Source of the DNA: JBFMHP01 sp964557295
GTDB taxonomy: Bacteria; Pseudomonadota; Gammaproteobacteria; RBG-16-57-12
Direction of reading: 5' to 3'
Assembly (NCBI GenBank): GCA_964557295.1
Contig: CAZKZP010000017.1
Location: 1-59,593, forward strand
Length of the DNA: 59,593 nt
The notes below the pieces were generated by a model. It was not told the origin of the DNA and made no database searches. It saw only the letters and a list, made by a program, of their open reading frames with translations. Below, in pieces: positions 9,624 to 17,627 of the stretch (within the stretch, counting starts at the first letter, position 1; every line of letters starts with the position of its first letter). The position numbers and the translations under genes are program-made.

Positions 9624-10797
9624 ACAGCACTATTGCGCCCACAACTACCAGCCGCTCCCGGTGGTGCTGGTGCGGGGCGAAGGCGTGCATCTTTGGGACG
9701 ACCAGGGGCGCCGCTATCTCGACATGATGAGCGCCTATTCGGCGGTCAGCCACGGCCACTGCCACCCGCGCCTCGTCAGGGCGCTGAGCGAACAGGCCGC
9801 GCGCCTTGCCGTCACTTCGCGCGCGTTTTATTCCAACCGGCTCGGGCCCATGCTGCAACGGCTCTGCGAGATCACGGGACACGACATGGCCCTGCCGATG
9901 AACAGCGGCGCGGAAGCGGTGGAAACCGGGCTGAAAACCGCGCGCAAATGGGCGTATCAGGTCAAGGGCGTGCCGGACGGCCAGGCCGAGATCATCGTCT
10001 GCGACGGAAACTTCCACGGCCGCACCATCGCCATCGTCGGGTTCTCCGCCGAGCCGCAATACCGCGACGGCTTCGGCCCCTTCGCGCCCGGATTCAAACG
10101 CATCCCTTACGGCGACATCGACGCCCTGCGCGAGGCCATCACGCCCAACACCGCCGCCTTTCTGGTCGAGCCGATCCAGGGCGAGGCCGGCATCCGCATA
10201 CCGCCGCCCGGCTATCTGGCCGACTGCGCCCGGCTCTGCCGCGAGCGCAACGTGCTGCTGATCTGCGACGAGGTGCAGACCGGCCTGGGCCGCACCGGCA
10301 AGATACTGGCGAGCGATCACGAACAGGTCCACCCCGACGGCCTCATCCTCGGCAAGGCGCTCGGCGGCGGACTGCTGCCGGTCTCCGCCTTCCTCGCCCG
10401 GCGCGAGGTGCTGGGAGTCTTCAAGCCCGGCGACCATGGCAGCACCTTCGGCGGCAATGCCCTGGCCGCGGCGGTGGCGCATGAGGCCCTCGCGGTCATG
10501 ATGGACGATGACTACGCCGGCCGCGCCGAGCGGCTGGGAGACTATTTCATGGGAGAGCTCGCCAAGATCCGCACCCCGCTGATCAAAGAGATCCGGGGCA
10601 AAGGCCTGCTGATCGGCGTCGAGATCGATCCGGCGCACGCCAGTGCCCGGCAGGTATGTGAGCGCCTGATGCAGGAAGGGATACTCAGCAAGGAAACCCA
10701 TGAGACCGTGGTGCGCTTCGCGCCGCCGCTCGTGATTACTCAGGAACAGATCGATTGGGCGCTGGAGCGGATACACAAGGTCTTGCGCGCGGCTTGA
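9601..10797 (+). CDS. rocD: Ornithine aminotransferase
   Basis: Class III PLP aminotransferase that moves the delta-amino group of ornithine to 2-oxoglutarate, giving glutamate-5-semialdehyde. The 398 residues show the N-terminal GVHLWDDQGRRYLDMMSAYSAV typical of this family, DEVQTGLGRTG at about 223-233 and the PLP lysine at about 252 in LGKALGGGLLP. It follows arginase with a 23-base overlap, so the pair forms the arginine-to-glutamate (Roc) route. Acetylornithine and other class III aminotransferases are similar, but the N-terminal YSAVSHGH motif and the arginase neighbour make ornithine the best substrate call. Confidence 0.93.
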   Translation: MPDIIKLEQHYCAHNYQPLPVVLVRGEGVHLWDDQGRRYLDMMSAYSAVSHGHCHPRLVRALSEQAARLAVTSRAFYSNRLGPMLQRLCEITGHDMALPMNSGAEAVETGLKTARKWAYQVKGVPDGQAEIIVCDGNFHGRTIAIVGFSAEPQYRDGFGPFAPGFKRIPYGDIDALREAITPNTAAFLVEPIQGEAGIRIPPPGYLADCARLCRERNVLLICDEVQTGLGRTGKILASDHEQVHPDGLILGKALGGGLLPVSAFLARREVLGVFKPGDHGSTFGGNALAAAVAHEALAVMMDDDYAGRAERLGDYFMGELAKIRTPLIKEIRGKGLLIGVEIDPAHASARQVCERLMQEGILSKETHETVVRFAPPLVITQEQIDWALERIHKVLRAA

Positions 10798-10820
10798 TAC
10801 CCATACCATCTAGGAGACGA

Positions 10821-10890
10821 ATCGCAAGCTGAAGCTTGCTCCCACCAACACAGGCGAGTCTGGTGGTAGGAGCAAGCTTTAGCTTGCGAT
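10821..10890. repeat. REP doublet 1 (GTAGGAGC type)
   Basis: Two inverted REP units, ATCGCAAGCTGAAGCTTGCTCC and its near complement GGAGCAAGCTTTAGCTTGCGAT, separated by a short spacer. The same unit recurs at 14547, 18627, 32521 and 53371. It lies just downstream of rocD. Such doublets usually lack genes and can form long stem-loops in RNA. Confidence 0.85.
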
Positions 10891-10920
10891 CACACCCACC
10901 GTTCCAGTGGCAAACCGACA

Positions 10921-11187
10921 TACTAAGACGATCGGTAGTAAAGCCTCATTCAGCGGGCGGCTAGACGGTCAGCCCGCAAGGCGCGGCGGTGCCGGCATAG
11001 TCAATCTATGTCAAACCGTCGCAACGCGGCGGATGGCCGTCTAGCCGTCCGCCCGAAGGGAGCCACCCCAATGTTGCAGCCCAGCGTTGCAGTGCTTGAC
11101 AAGGGCTTGCCATTGCCTGCGCACTGCGCCTTGTTCCGCAACATTGGGGTGGCTCTGAATGAGGCTTTACTACCGATCGTCTTAGTA
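10921..11187. repeat. 267-bp nested palindromic element with perfect 33-bp terminal inverted repeats
   Basis: The ends 10921-10953 and 11155-11187 are perfect 33-base inverted complements, beginning TACTAAGACGATCGG and ending CCGATCGTCTTAGTA. Inside lie two more inverted repeats: CGGGCGGCTAGACGG at 10954-10968 with a 4-base-longer partner at 11037-11055, and a perfect 17-bp pair at 11061-11077 and 11138-11154. The outermost TA bases could be a TA target duplication, as with IS630/mariner-like elements. No protein is encoded. It is best described as a MITE-like element, lying between rocD and the response regulator. Confidence 0.8.
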
Positions 11188-11200
11188 AAGAGCGTGCCAC

Positions 11201-12331
11201 TCACTTCGTGCCGAAGATACTGTCCAAGCGCAACTGGGCCTGATCAAACTTATGCTCCAGCGCCTGGGCGCGTTCGAAGGTGTCATCGATTTTTTGCAGC
11301 GTCTTCGCGGCGATTCCACGAATTTCGTCTTCCTGCGTCCCGGTCAACCCCAAGTTCATCATCGCCCCGTCGAGGTCGTTGCACATATCGCTGATGGCGC
11401 TGACATTCTCCTGCTGAATCGCCTGCATGGCCTTCCGCATCTCCGCCATCATATCGTGCAGGGTTTTGACGATCTCGCCCCGGCGCTGCTCGATATCGCT
11501 GGCGAAGATGGCCTTGGCCCGCGCCTCGATGGCGTTGCACAGATTGCCGAGGGTGTCCTTCAACATGCCGTACTTCTCGCGGTCAGCGACCGGCATGTTT
11601 TTCACCAGCAGCGTGAATTCGGCGTAATTGATGAAGGTACGTTCCTCGAAATCGAAAAAGCGGGTTTGCTGCCGCGCCATTTCGATCACATTGGCCTCCA
11701 GCGGCGACATCTGCCCGCGGTCGGAACAATTGACCACCCCGCGCGGGGTATGAAACTGGATACTGCTGCGCAAGCCCTGCTGCCCCATGAATTCGAATAA
11801 ACAGGCAGCAAGCTCATCCAGACTCTTGGCCGACAGCGACTTGGAATAGAATTCGATGATCAATCCAAGGTCGCTGGAATAGGTCATGGCCTGCATGGCC
11901 ACTTGATTGGACTCGATCAGGCGGGCGTTGAGTTGCACGTTTTTCACCCGCATGTCGAGTACCCGATCGATCTTGGCCGCCAGGATCTTGCCGTTGACCG
12001 GTTTAGGCACATAATCATCCGCCCCGGCCTCAAAGCCCTTGAGTTTCTCCTCCAAGGTGCTGAGCGAGGAAATGATGATGAACGGGATATCCCTGGTCTC
12101 CTCTCGGGACTTCACCGCCTGGCAGAACTCATAACCGTTCATATTCGGCATCATGAGATCGGAGATGATCAGGCCATAGCTGAGCGGATTCTCATGCAGT
12201 AAGGTCAGTGCTTGCGTGCCGTCGCTGGCGAGCGTGGACGAATAGCCCTCCATCTCAAGTAACACGGCATAGGCCTGTGCCACGACATCGTCATCGTCGA
12301 CAACCAGGATGCGGAACTCGTTCTTGGTCAT
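11201..12331 (-). CDS. Orphan response regulator with an unrecognised C-terminal domain
   Basis: A 376-residue protein. Residues 1-125 form a canonical receiver: acidic pocket VDDDD at 11-15, phospho-acceptor Asp58 in IISDLMMPN and conserved Lys110 in VPKPV. The remaining 250 residues contain no helix-turn-helix, GGDEF, EAL, HD-GYP or AAA signature. They read as a mixed alpha/beta part followed by a long helical C-terminal tail (about 270-376) rich in E, K, Q and A heptad-like runs. No sensor kinase is adjacent, so its partner is elsewhere in the genome. The output is unknown; it may act through protein-protein contact. The receiver call is certain and the function is not. Confidence 0.88.
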   Translation of the reverse strand: MTKNEFRILVVDDDDVVAQAYAVLLEMEGYSSTLASDGTQALTLLHENPLSYGLIISDLMMPNMNGYEFCQAVKSREETRDIPFIIISSLSTLEEKLKGFEAGADDYVPKPVNGKILAAKIDRVLDMRVKNVQLNARLIESNQVAMQAMTYSSDLGLIIEFYSKSLSAKSLDELAACLFEFMGQQGLRSSIQFHTPRGVVNCSDRGQMSPLEANVIEMARQQTRFFDFEERTFINYAEFTLLVKNMPVADREKYGMLKDTLGNLCNAIEARAKAIFASDIEQRRGEIVKTLHDMMAEMRKAMQAIQQENVSAISDMCNDLDGAMMNLGLTGTQEDEIRGIAAKTLQKIDDTFERAQALEHKFDQAQLRLDSIFGTK

Positions 12332-12470
12332 GCATTACCTATTTCTGTGGATACATCGACTCTTGGACAACTCAATGTCGAGAACCAGCCCAAAAGCTCA
12401 TACACAATGTATCTACACTTGCCGGAATTTATTTAAGGGGTGGATGTAAAAATCCGTTAAATCGCTCGGT

Positions 12471-12995
12471 CTACATCTGGGCGTTGTTGAACAGTTCCTC
12501 GGTGTAGCCAAAATCACGCAAGTCCTTGATGCGCTGGGGATAGAGTATTCCGTCGAGGTGATCGACCTCGTGCTGGACCACGATGGCATGGAAGCCGGTG
12601 ACTTCACGGTCGATCGCCGCTCCCGATTGGTCGAAACCGGTATAGCGGATATGCGGACAACGCGGCACCAGGCCGCGCATCCCCGGCACGCTCAGGCAAC
12701 CCTCCCAGCTGTATTCCACCTCATCGGTCAAAAACTCGATCTGTGGATTGATGAGGATCGTCTGCGGCACCGGCTCGGCGTTGGGATAACGCTCGCTGTG
12801 ATTGACGCCGAAGATCACCACCCGCTGGCTCACGGCGATCTGCGGCGCGGCCAGGCCTACCCCATTGTAAGCGGCCATGGAATCGAACATGTCCTGGATC
12901 AATTGCGCCAGCGCGCGGGTGTTAAATTCGGTGACGGGGAGGGCTTTCTTCAGTAAGATTGGGTTTCCCATCCGTATGATTTGTTTCACTGCCAT
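12471..12995 (-). CDS. def: Peptide deformylase
   Basis: Metalloenzyme that removes the formyl group from the initiator methionine of new proteins. The 174-residue protein has all three motifs: GVGLAAPQ at 45-52, EGCLSVPG at 98-105 with metal ligand Cys100, and QHEVDHLDG at 141-149 with His142, catalytic Glu143 and His146. It is not followed by fmt, its usual partner. It runs divergently from the CsiV-like gene with only 24 bases between the starts, so the promoter of each gene probably lies inside the other. Many bacteria carry more than one def; this is the typical 170-residue type. Confidence 0.96.
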   Translation of the reverse strand: MAVKQIIRMGNPILLKKALPVTEFNTRALAQLIQDMFDSMAAYNGVGLAAPQIAVSQRVVIFGVNHSERYPNAEPVPQTILINPQIEFLTDEVEYSWEGCLSVPGMRGLVPRCPHIRYTGFDQSGAAIDREVTGFHAIVVQHEVDHLDGILYPQRIKDLRDFGYTEELFNNAQM

Positions 12996-13019
12996 ACAAA
13001 ACCTTATCAGTTCATCACT

Positions 13020-13745
13020 ATGAATTTGCGGATCTTAGTTGCCATTGTGTTCCCGCTGCTGGCCGTTGCTCAAGCCTGGGCCCAGGAAGACCAGGACAGT
13101 TGGTATGATGTGGAAATCATCCTGTTCGAAAAAGGCGCGGACACCGCTCAGGAAGTTTGGCCGGGGTTCGTCACCCCCGCCGAGCTGAACGAGGCCGTTG
13201 CGCTCGCATCCGATCCGGCCACGCGCGGCGCCAACACACCTGCCCTGCTGTCTCAAGGCCAGCTCAAGCTGACCCGGGAAGCCGAGCGCATCGAGAAACG
13301 GCGCAACTACAAACTGCTCGCGCATTTCGGCTGGCGTCAACCAGGGCTCGAGGCCGCGAGCGCGCCCAGAATCCTGATCTTGCCCTATGACAAACTGCCG
13401 CCGCCCGCCACCGATACGCCGGGCGCGGATCTGCCGTCCCTGCTGCGTCAGTACAGGGTGTACGGCTCCGCGAAATTCATCAAAAGCCGCTACCTGCATC
13501 TCGATGTGGATTTACTGCTGAACAGGCCGGCGCAAGCCGACTCCACACCGACCGGGCAAGACACCCCGGAGACGACAGACGTGCCCGCGCTGATCAATGC
13601 CTTTCGTCTGAAGGAATCCCGCCGGATGCGCAGCCAGGAGATCCACTATTTCGATCACCCGCGCTTTGGCCTCATTGCCATGGCCCGGCCGGTGAAAACC
13701 GCAGCCCAACCCGCCGCGGCGGGCGCGGCGAAACCCGCGCCATAA
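13020..13745 (+). CDS. CsiV-family exported protein
   Basis: The protein starts with a clear signal peptide, MNLRILVAIVFPLLAVAQAW, cleaved after AQA or AWA, so it is periplasmic. The mature part begins WYDVEIILFEK, the hallmark opening of the CsiV family (first described as a peptidoglycan-binding protein needed for chromosome-segregation-related morphology in Shewanella). It continues with the FGWRQPG stretch and a late EIHYFDHPRFG motif, and ends in a short Ala/Pro tail. The longer frame from 12981 is less likely because the signal peptide begins at 13020. It lies back to back with def and converges on MTIP. Function is inferred from family only. Confidence 0.8.
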   Translation: MNLRILVAIVFPLLAVAQAWAQEDQDSWYDVEIILFEKGADTAQEVWPGFVTPAELNEAVALASDPATRGANTPALLSQGQLKLTREAERIEKRRNYKLLAHFGWRQPGLEAASAPRILILPYDKLPPPATDTPGADLPSLLRQYRVYGSAKFIKSRYLHLDVDLLLNRPAQADSTPTGQDTPETTDVPALINAFRLKESRRMRSQEIHYFDHPRFGLIAMARPVKTAAQPAAAGAAKPAP

Positions 13746-13751
13746 GCCACT

Positions 13752-14492
13752 TCAGATCAGCGGCGCGACCTGCTCCAGCAGCGCGCGCACCCGGCCCATG
13801 CCCTCGCCAAGCGTCTTCTCGATCTCGGCCATGCTGATCTCGCCCTCCGCCCGGCCCGCGCCCCAATTGGCAACCACCGCCACCGCGGCATAACGGATCT
13901 CCAGCTCGCGCGCCAGCGCGGCCTCCGGCATGCCGGTCATGCCGACGATGTCGCAGCCGTCCTTCGCCAGCCTGTTGATCTCGGCCGCCGTCTCCAGGCG
14001 CGGGCCTTGGGTGGCGCCGTAGGTGCCGCCATCACGCACGTCCAATCCGCCCGCAGCCGCCGCCTGCAACAACTTCTGGCGCAGATTCTGATCGTAGGGA
14101 TAGGTGAAATCGATGTGCACGACCTCGGAGAGGCCGTCTTCAAAGAAGGTGTTGCCGCGCGACCAGGTGTAATCGATGATCTGATCCGGAATGACCAGCC
14201 GCCCCGGCCCGGCGTCGGCGTGGATGCCGCCCACCGCCGCCACGGCGATGATGTTCTTCACCCCCACCTCTTTCAGCGCCCAGAGATTGGCCCGGTAATT
14301 GACCTTGTGCGGGGGGATGGTGTGCTGATAGCCATGCCGGGCGAGGAAGATCAGCTCCTTGCCGCACCACCTGCCGAAGGTCAGCGGGCCGGAGGGCTCG
14401 CCAAACGGCGTGTTCACGAATTCGCGGTGGGTGATCTCCAGATTCTTCAATGAGGTCAAACCAGTGCCACCGATGAAGGCCAATTCCGCCAC
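13752..14492 (-). CDS. S-methyl-5'-thioinosine phosphorylase (MTAP/PNP family)
   Basis: Cytoplasmic phosphorylase of the MTAP branch of purine nucleoside phosphorylases, salvaging the by-product of SAM-dependent reactions. The 246-residue protein begins AELAFIGGTGL and contains RHGYQHTIPPHKVNYRAN, AVGGI and MTGMPEAALARE, all typical of MTAP-type enzymes. In gammaproteobacteria this small form is the thioinosine-specific enzyme (PA3004 type), which works after MTA deamination; substrate choice cannot be proved from motifs. The start is taken as GTG at 14492 because AGAGGAG lies 8 bases upstream; a TTG at 14513 is possible but lies before that site. hpt follows upstream, giving a purine-salvage pair. 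Confidence 0.88.
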   Translation of the reverse strand: MAELAFIGGTGLTSLKNLEITHREFVNTPFGEPSGPLTFGRWCGKELIFLARHGYQHTIPPHKVNYRANLWALKEVGVKNIIAVAAVGGIHADAGPGRLVIPDQIIDYTWSRGNTFFEDGLSEVVHIDFTYPYDQNLRQKLLQAAAAGGLDVRDGGTYGATQGPRLETAAEINRLAKDGCDIVGMTGMPEAALARELEIRYAAVAVVANWGAGRAEGEISMAEIEKTLGEGMGRVRALLEQVAPLI

Positions 14493-14546
14493 GAGCAAAA
14501 CTCCTCTGTTCAATGCTGTTAGTTGTTTAGGATGGCCCCATCATCT

Positions 14547-14604
14547 CGTAGGAGCCATCTTCAGATGGCGATGCTGTAATCGCAAGCTGAAGCTTGCTCC
14601 TACG
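14547..14604. repeat. REP doublet 2 (GTAGGAGC type)
   Basis: CGTAGGAGCCATCTTCAGATGGCG followed, in inverted orientation, by CGCAAGCTGAAGCTTGCTCCTACG. It lies between the hpt and MTIP genes. The outer GTAGGAGC/GCTCCTAC ends pair, so the whole block can fold into one stem. Confidence 0.85.
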
Positions 14605-14631
14605 GCATTTCGCCTATGGTGAGTTGACACC

Positions 14632-15183
14632 TCATTCCTTCACGGCGTAGATGCCGGGCGCGTTGCGCAAATAGCCGCGATAGTCCATGCCGCAGCCGAA
14701 CACATAGTGATCGCCGACCTCGAGGCCGACGTAATCGGCCTGGAAATCGGCCTTGCGCTCATGGCGCTTGTTGACGAGCACCGCGGAGTACACCGCCTTG
14801 GCGCCCTCGTTGCGGCAATGTTCGACCAGACGCTTCAAGGTCTCGCCGACATCGTGGATGTCATCGATGATCAACACCGTGCGCCCCTTGAGCGAGGTGC
14901 GCGGATAGGCCAGCCATTGCAGCTCGTTGCCCTGCGTGGTGTTGTTGTAGCGCGTGGCGTGGATGTAATCGATCTGCAACGGGAAGGCCAGGCGGGTGAG
15001 CAGGTGGCCAGCGGCGATCAGGCCGCCGGTCATGACGCACAGGACCAGCGGGTCCTCGTCACGCAAATCTTCGGTGATTTTCCGGGCCAGCTCGTCATAG
15101 GCCGCCTGCACCTGCTGTTCGGTGCAGAGACATTCGGCCTCGCGCCAGGCCTTGGCGGCTTCTTGGGCGGTCATCTTTGTCAT
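14632..15183 (-). CDS. hpt: Hypoxanthine(-guanine) phosphoribosyltransferase
   Basis: Converts hypoxanthine (and perhaps guanine) to the nucleotide with PRPP. The 183-residue protein has the PRPP-binding motif VLIIDDIHDVGETL and the MTGGLIAAGHLL loop, both diagnostic of type I phosphoribosyltransferases; the HGPRT-like FGCGMDYRGYLRN lies near the C-terminus. The start ATG at 15183 follows AGAGGTG at a good distance. A longer frame back to 15264 would read through an inverted-repeat element and is rejected. With the MTIP gene downstream it would recycle the hypoxanthine released from methylthioinosine, so the two steps fit one pathway. Confidence 0.92.
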   Translation of the reverse strand: MTKMTAQEAAKAWREAECLCTEQQVQAAYDELARKITEDLRDEDPLVLCVMTGGLIAAGHLLTRLAFPLQIDYIHATRYNNTTQGNELQWLAYPRTSLKGRTVLIIDDIHDVGETLKRLVEHCRNEGAKAVYSAVLVNKRHERKADFQADYVGLEVGDHYVFGCGMDYRGYLRNAPGIYAVKE

Positions 15184-15327
15184 TATGGCACCTCTAAAAA
15201 TAGTGATTTTTGCGCGAGAGCAAGGAAGCACCGCGCGGAGAACCGGAGTGTATACGTAATACATGAGGATTCGAGCACGGAGCTGACGCCGCTATCGCGC
15301 AAAAAGTGCATGTTTGAGGTGCCATAA
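15183..15327. repeat. 145-bp imperfect inverted-repeat element abutting the hpt start
   Basis: The ends TTATGGCACCTC and GAGGTGCCATAA are perfect complements. The pairing goes on imperfectly through TTTTTGCGCGA and TCGCGCAAAAA for about 35 bases per arm. The central part is about 75 bases and GC-rich. It sits between hpt and the DsrE-like gene and supplies the Shine-Dalgarno of hpt. No gene is seen in it. Confidence 0.7.
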
Positions 15328-15337
15328 AGTCTCTCAA

Positions 15338-15706
15338 TCAATACGTGAGGGTGACGGTATCGTCATCCATCGCTTCGCTGATGAGGTAGGCATCACCGAC
15401 CACCTCGTCGATCTCATCGATGATCTCGCTGCCGGGAAGGTCCAGGGCGGTGCGGCACAGCTTCACCTTCACCCCCTCCTCGCAGGCGAGTTTGAGCAAA
15501 TCATACACGGTTTCGGCCTCACCTTCCCGCATGATGAGCGTCTCCGCCAAGCCGCGCCGCGCCAGATTCCCCGAGCGCCCGCCCAGGATGATCTCGACCT
15601 CGTAATCCATCGCCGCGGCCACCCGCGCCTGCTTGATCGGCGCGCTGATCTGCGCGGGATTGGTGGGGTCGGTATTCATCAGAATGATCAGAAGTTTGTC
15701 GGCCAT
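15338..15706 (-). CDS. DsrE-like family protein
   Basis: A 122-residue cytoplasmic protein of the DsrE/DsrF-like fold: it opens KLLIILMNTDP, has an alternating alpha/beta pattern, and carries a single cysteine-containing strand KVKLCRTAL at about 80-90. Family members include sulfur-relay proteins (TusBCD, DsrEFH), but many single-gene members have no assigned role. The start has GAGGAG 7 bases upstream of ATG 15706. It lies between nagZ and hpt, which gives no clear clue. A role in sulfur transfer is only a family-level possibility. Confidence 0.75.
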   Translation of the reverse strand: MADKLLIILMNTDPTNPAQISAPIKQARVAAAMDYEVEIILGGRSGNLARRGLAETLIMREGEAETVYDLLKLACEEGVKVKLCRTALDLPGSEIIDEIDEVVGDAYLISEAMDDDTVTLTY

Positions 15707-15760
15707 GGCGGCTCCTCTATGTTGGCGGGTGATCGATTAGCTACGCACGCTGCGGAAGTC

Positions 15761-16810
15761 TCAGATATCCCACCCGGATTCCTCGCCCGCGCGCAGCCGA
15801 TCCAGGGCGTGGACCGCGCGCCGCCACTGCTCGCTGCGCATGAGTTCGCCGCGCGTGGGGGCGTGACGCTTCCCGTGCATGCGCGCCAGCCGCATGTGGC
15901 TGACCGGATCGTTGCGGTCTTGCAGCCCGCGCAGGATCTCCAGCACCGCCGCGCGGTTGTTGCACACCAGCAGCATGTCGCAGCCGGCATCGAGCGCGGC
16001 GTTGGCGCGCGCGACGTAATCCCCCGCCACGCCGGCCCCTTCCATGCTGAGGTCGTCGCTGAAGATCACGCCCTGGAAGCTCAAATGATTGCGCAGCACA
16101 TCCTGCAACCAATAACGCGAGAAACCGGCCGGTTGCGCATCGACTTGGGTGTAGATGACATGGGCCGGCATCACCGCGGCCAGGCCGAGATGGATCAGGC
16201 GCTCGAACGGCAGGATGTCGTCGCTGTAGATGTCCTCGTAGCGCCGGTGATCGCGCGGGATCTCGGTGTGCGAATCCTCGACCACCCCGCCGTGCCCGGG
16301 AAAATGCTTGCCGGTGGCGGCCATGCCGGCGTGCTGCATGCCGAGCATGTAGGCATGCGCCAGATCCGCCACCGCATCGGGCCGGCGATGCCAGGCGCGG
16401 TCGCCGATCACCGCGCTGATGCCACGGTCGACATCCAGCACCGGGGCGAAACTGAAATCCACCCCCACGGCGCGCAGTTCGCTCGCCATGAGCCACCCGG
16501 CGGTCTCGGCGAGATGGCGGGCCTTTTTCGCATCACGGTCATACAGCGCACCGATGACGCCCGCCGCGGGCAGCCGGGTGAAGCCTTCGCGAAAACGCTG
16601 CACCCGCCCGCCTTCGTGGTCGACGGCGATCAACAGATTGGGCTGGCGCAGGGCGTGAATTTCATTGACCAGCGCCTCGATCTGCTCGGGAGACTGGTAA
16701 TTGCGGCTGAACAGGATCACGCCGCCCACCAAGGGATGGCGCAGAACCTCTTTATCCTCCGGCGCGAGCGCCGTGCCCGCGACATCGATCATCAGGGGAC
16801 CCAGTGACAT
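15761..16810 (-). CDS. nagZ: Beta-N-acetylhexosaminidase NagZ
   Basis: Cytoplasmic GH3 enzyme that removes GlcNAc from anhydromuropeptides during peptidoglycan recycling. The 349-residue protein contains DHEGGRVQR at about 64-72 and the diagnostic KHFPGHGGVVEDSH, whose histidine and aspartate serve as acid/base in NagZ enzymes; FSDDLSMEGA carries the nucleophile Asp. No signal peptide is present, in keeping with cytoplasmic location. ATG 16810 begins 4 bases after the stop of the permease gene; ATG 16834 is an alternative with a 20-base overlap. It is the last gene of a run with two peptide permeases, a YkuD protein and a peptide-binding lipoprotein, which supports a murein-recycling theme. 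Confidence 0.95.
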   Translation of the reverse strand: MSLGPLMIDVAGTALAPEDKEVLRHPLVGGVILFSRNYQSPEQIEALVNEIHALRQPNLLIAVDHEGGRVQRFREGFTRLPAAGVIGALYDRDAKKARHLAETAGWLMASELRAVGVDFSFAPVLDVDRGISAVIGDRAWHRRPDAVADLAHAYMLGMQHAGMAATGKHFPGHGGVVEDSHTEIPRDHRRYEDIYSDDILPFERLIHLGLAAVMPAHVIYTQVDAQPAGFSRYWLQDVLRNHLSFQGVIFSDDLSMEGAGVAGDYVARANAALDAGCDMLLVCNNRAAVLEILRGLQDRNDPVSHMRLARMHGKRHAPTRGELMRSEQWRRAVHALDRLRAGEESGWDI

Positions 16811-16814
16811 CTTG

Positions 16815-17627
16815 TTAATTTCCCGACTTGCCATTGAAACGTGATTTTACATCGAGACGATCGCGCAGCTGATCGCCATACAAATTAGCCGCCAGCACCA
16901 CCAGCATCAGGGCCGCGCCCGGGGCGAGCACCATGTGCGGGGCGACCAGGAGATAGCGCGTGCCATCGCGGATCATGCTGCCCCAGGAGGCCTCCGGCGG
17001 TTGCACGCCCAGCCCCAGGAAGGACAGCCCGGCCTCGGCCACCACCGCACCGGCCACACCGAAGGTGGCCTCGACCAGCAGCGGCGCCATGATCAAGGGC
17101 AACAGATGGCGATACATGATGAGCCACGGACCGACACCCAGGGCAAGCGCGGCCTGCACGTGCTCGCGGTGCTTGAGCGAGAGCACCTGGGCGCGGGCCA
17201 GGCGCGCGTAGCCGACCCAACTGACGATACTGAGCGCGATCACCACGTTCTCGATTCCAGGCCCGAGGATGCCGGCCAGGGCAATGGCCAGCAGGATACT
17301 GGGAAAGGCGAGGAAGATGTCGATGATGCGCGTGATCAGATGATCGATCCAGCCGCCGAAATACGCGCTGCTGATACCGATCGCCGTGCCGGCCACGGCC
17401 GAGACCGACACCACGCCGACGGCCACCAGGAACGAGGTCTGCGCGCCCAGCACCAGGCGGTCCCAGATCGGCCGGCCCAGATCGTCATAGCCCAGCCACG
17501 CGCCCGCCTCGCTCCCGTGCAGGATCTTGGCCAGCGTGATGTGATTGGGATCGAGCGCGAACAGCGCGCCGAACAGCGCCAGCAGCGCCCACAGCACGAT
17601 GATGCCCAGCGGCAGATAACGCGTCAT
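16815..17627 (-). CDS. Dipeptide/oligopeptide ABC transporter permease (DppC/OppC type)
   Basis: Inner-membrane permease of a peptide ABC importer. The 270-residue protein has an N-terminal membrane segment LGIIVLWALLALFGALFAL, about five further segments, and the EAA loop region in which REHVQAALALGVGP contacts the ATPase. SFLGLGVQPPEASWG is a DppC-type signature. Its ATG overlaps the TGA of the upstream permease by one base, so both are translated together. The substrate cannot be read from sequence; neighbours suggest peptides from cell-wall turnover. No ATPase gene is in the run, so it must borrow one from elsewhere. Confidence 0.92.
   Translation of the reverse strand: MTRYLPLGIIVLWALLALFGALFALDPNHITLAKILHGSEAGAWLGYDDLGRPIWDRLVLGAQTSFLVAVGVVSVSAVAGTAIGISSAYFGGWIDHLITRIIDIFLAFPSILLAIALAGILGPGIENVVIALSIVSWVGYARLARAQVLSLKHREHVQAALALGVGPWLIMYRHLLPLIMAPLLVEATFGVAGAVVAEAGLSFLGLGVQPPEASWGSMIRDGTRYLLVAPHMVLAPGAALMLVVLAANLYGDQLRDRLDVKSRFNGKSGN

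Noticed and set aside
11008..11394. 128-codon frame starting in the palindrome
   Set aside because: It begins inside an inverted repeat, runs antisense into the response regulator gene, and shows no family similarity.
15314..16807. 497-codon plus-strand frame opposite nagZ and the DsrE-like gene
   Set aside because: Runs across two real genes and the repeat between them; no recognisable domain.
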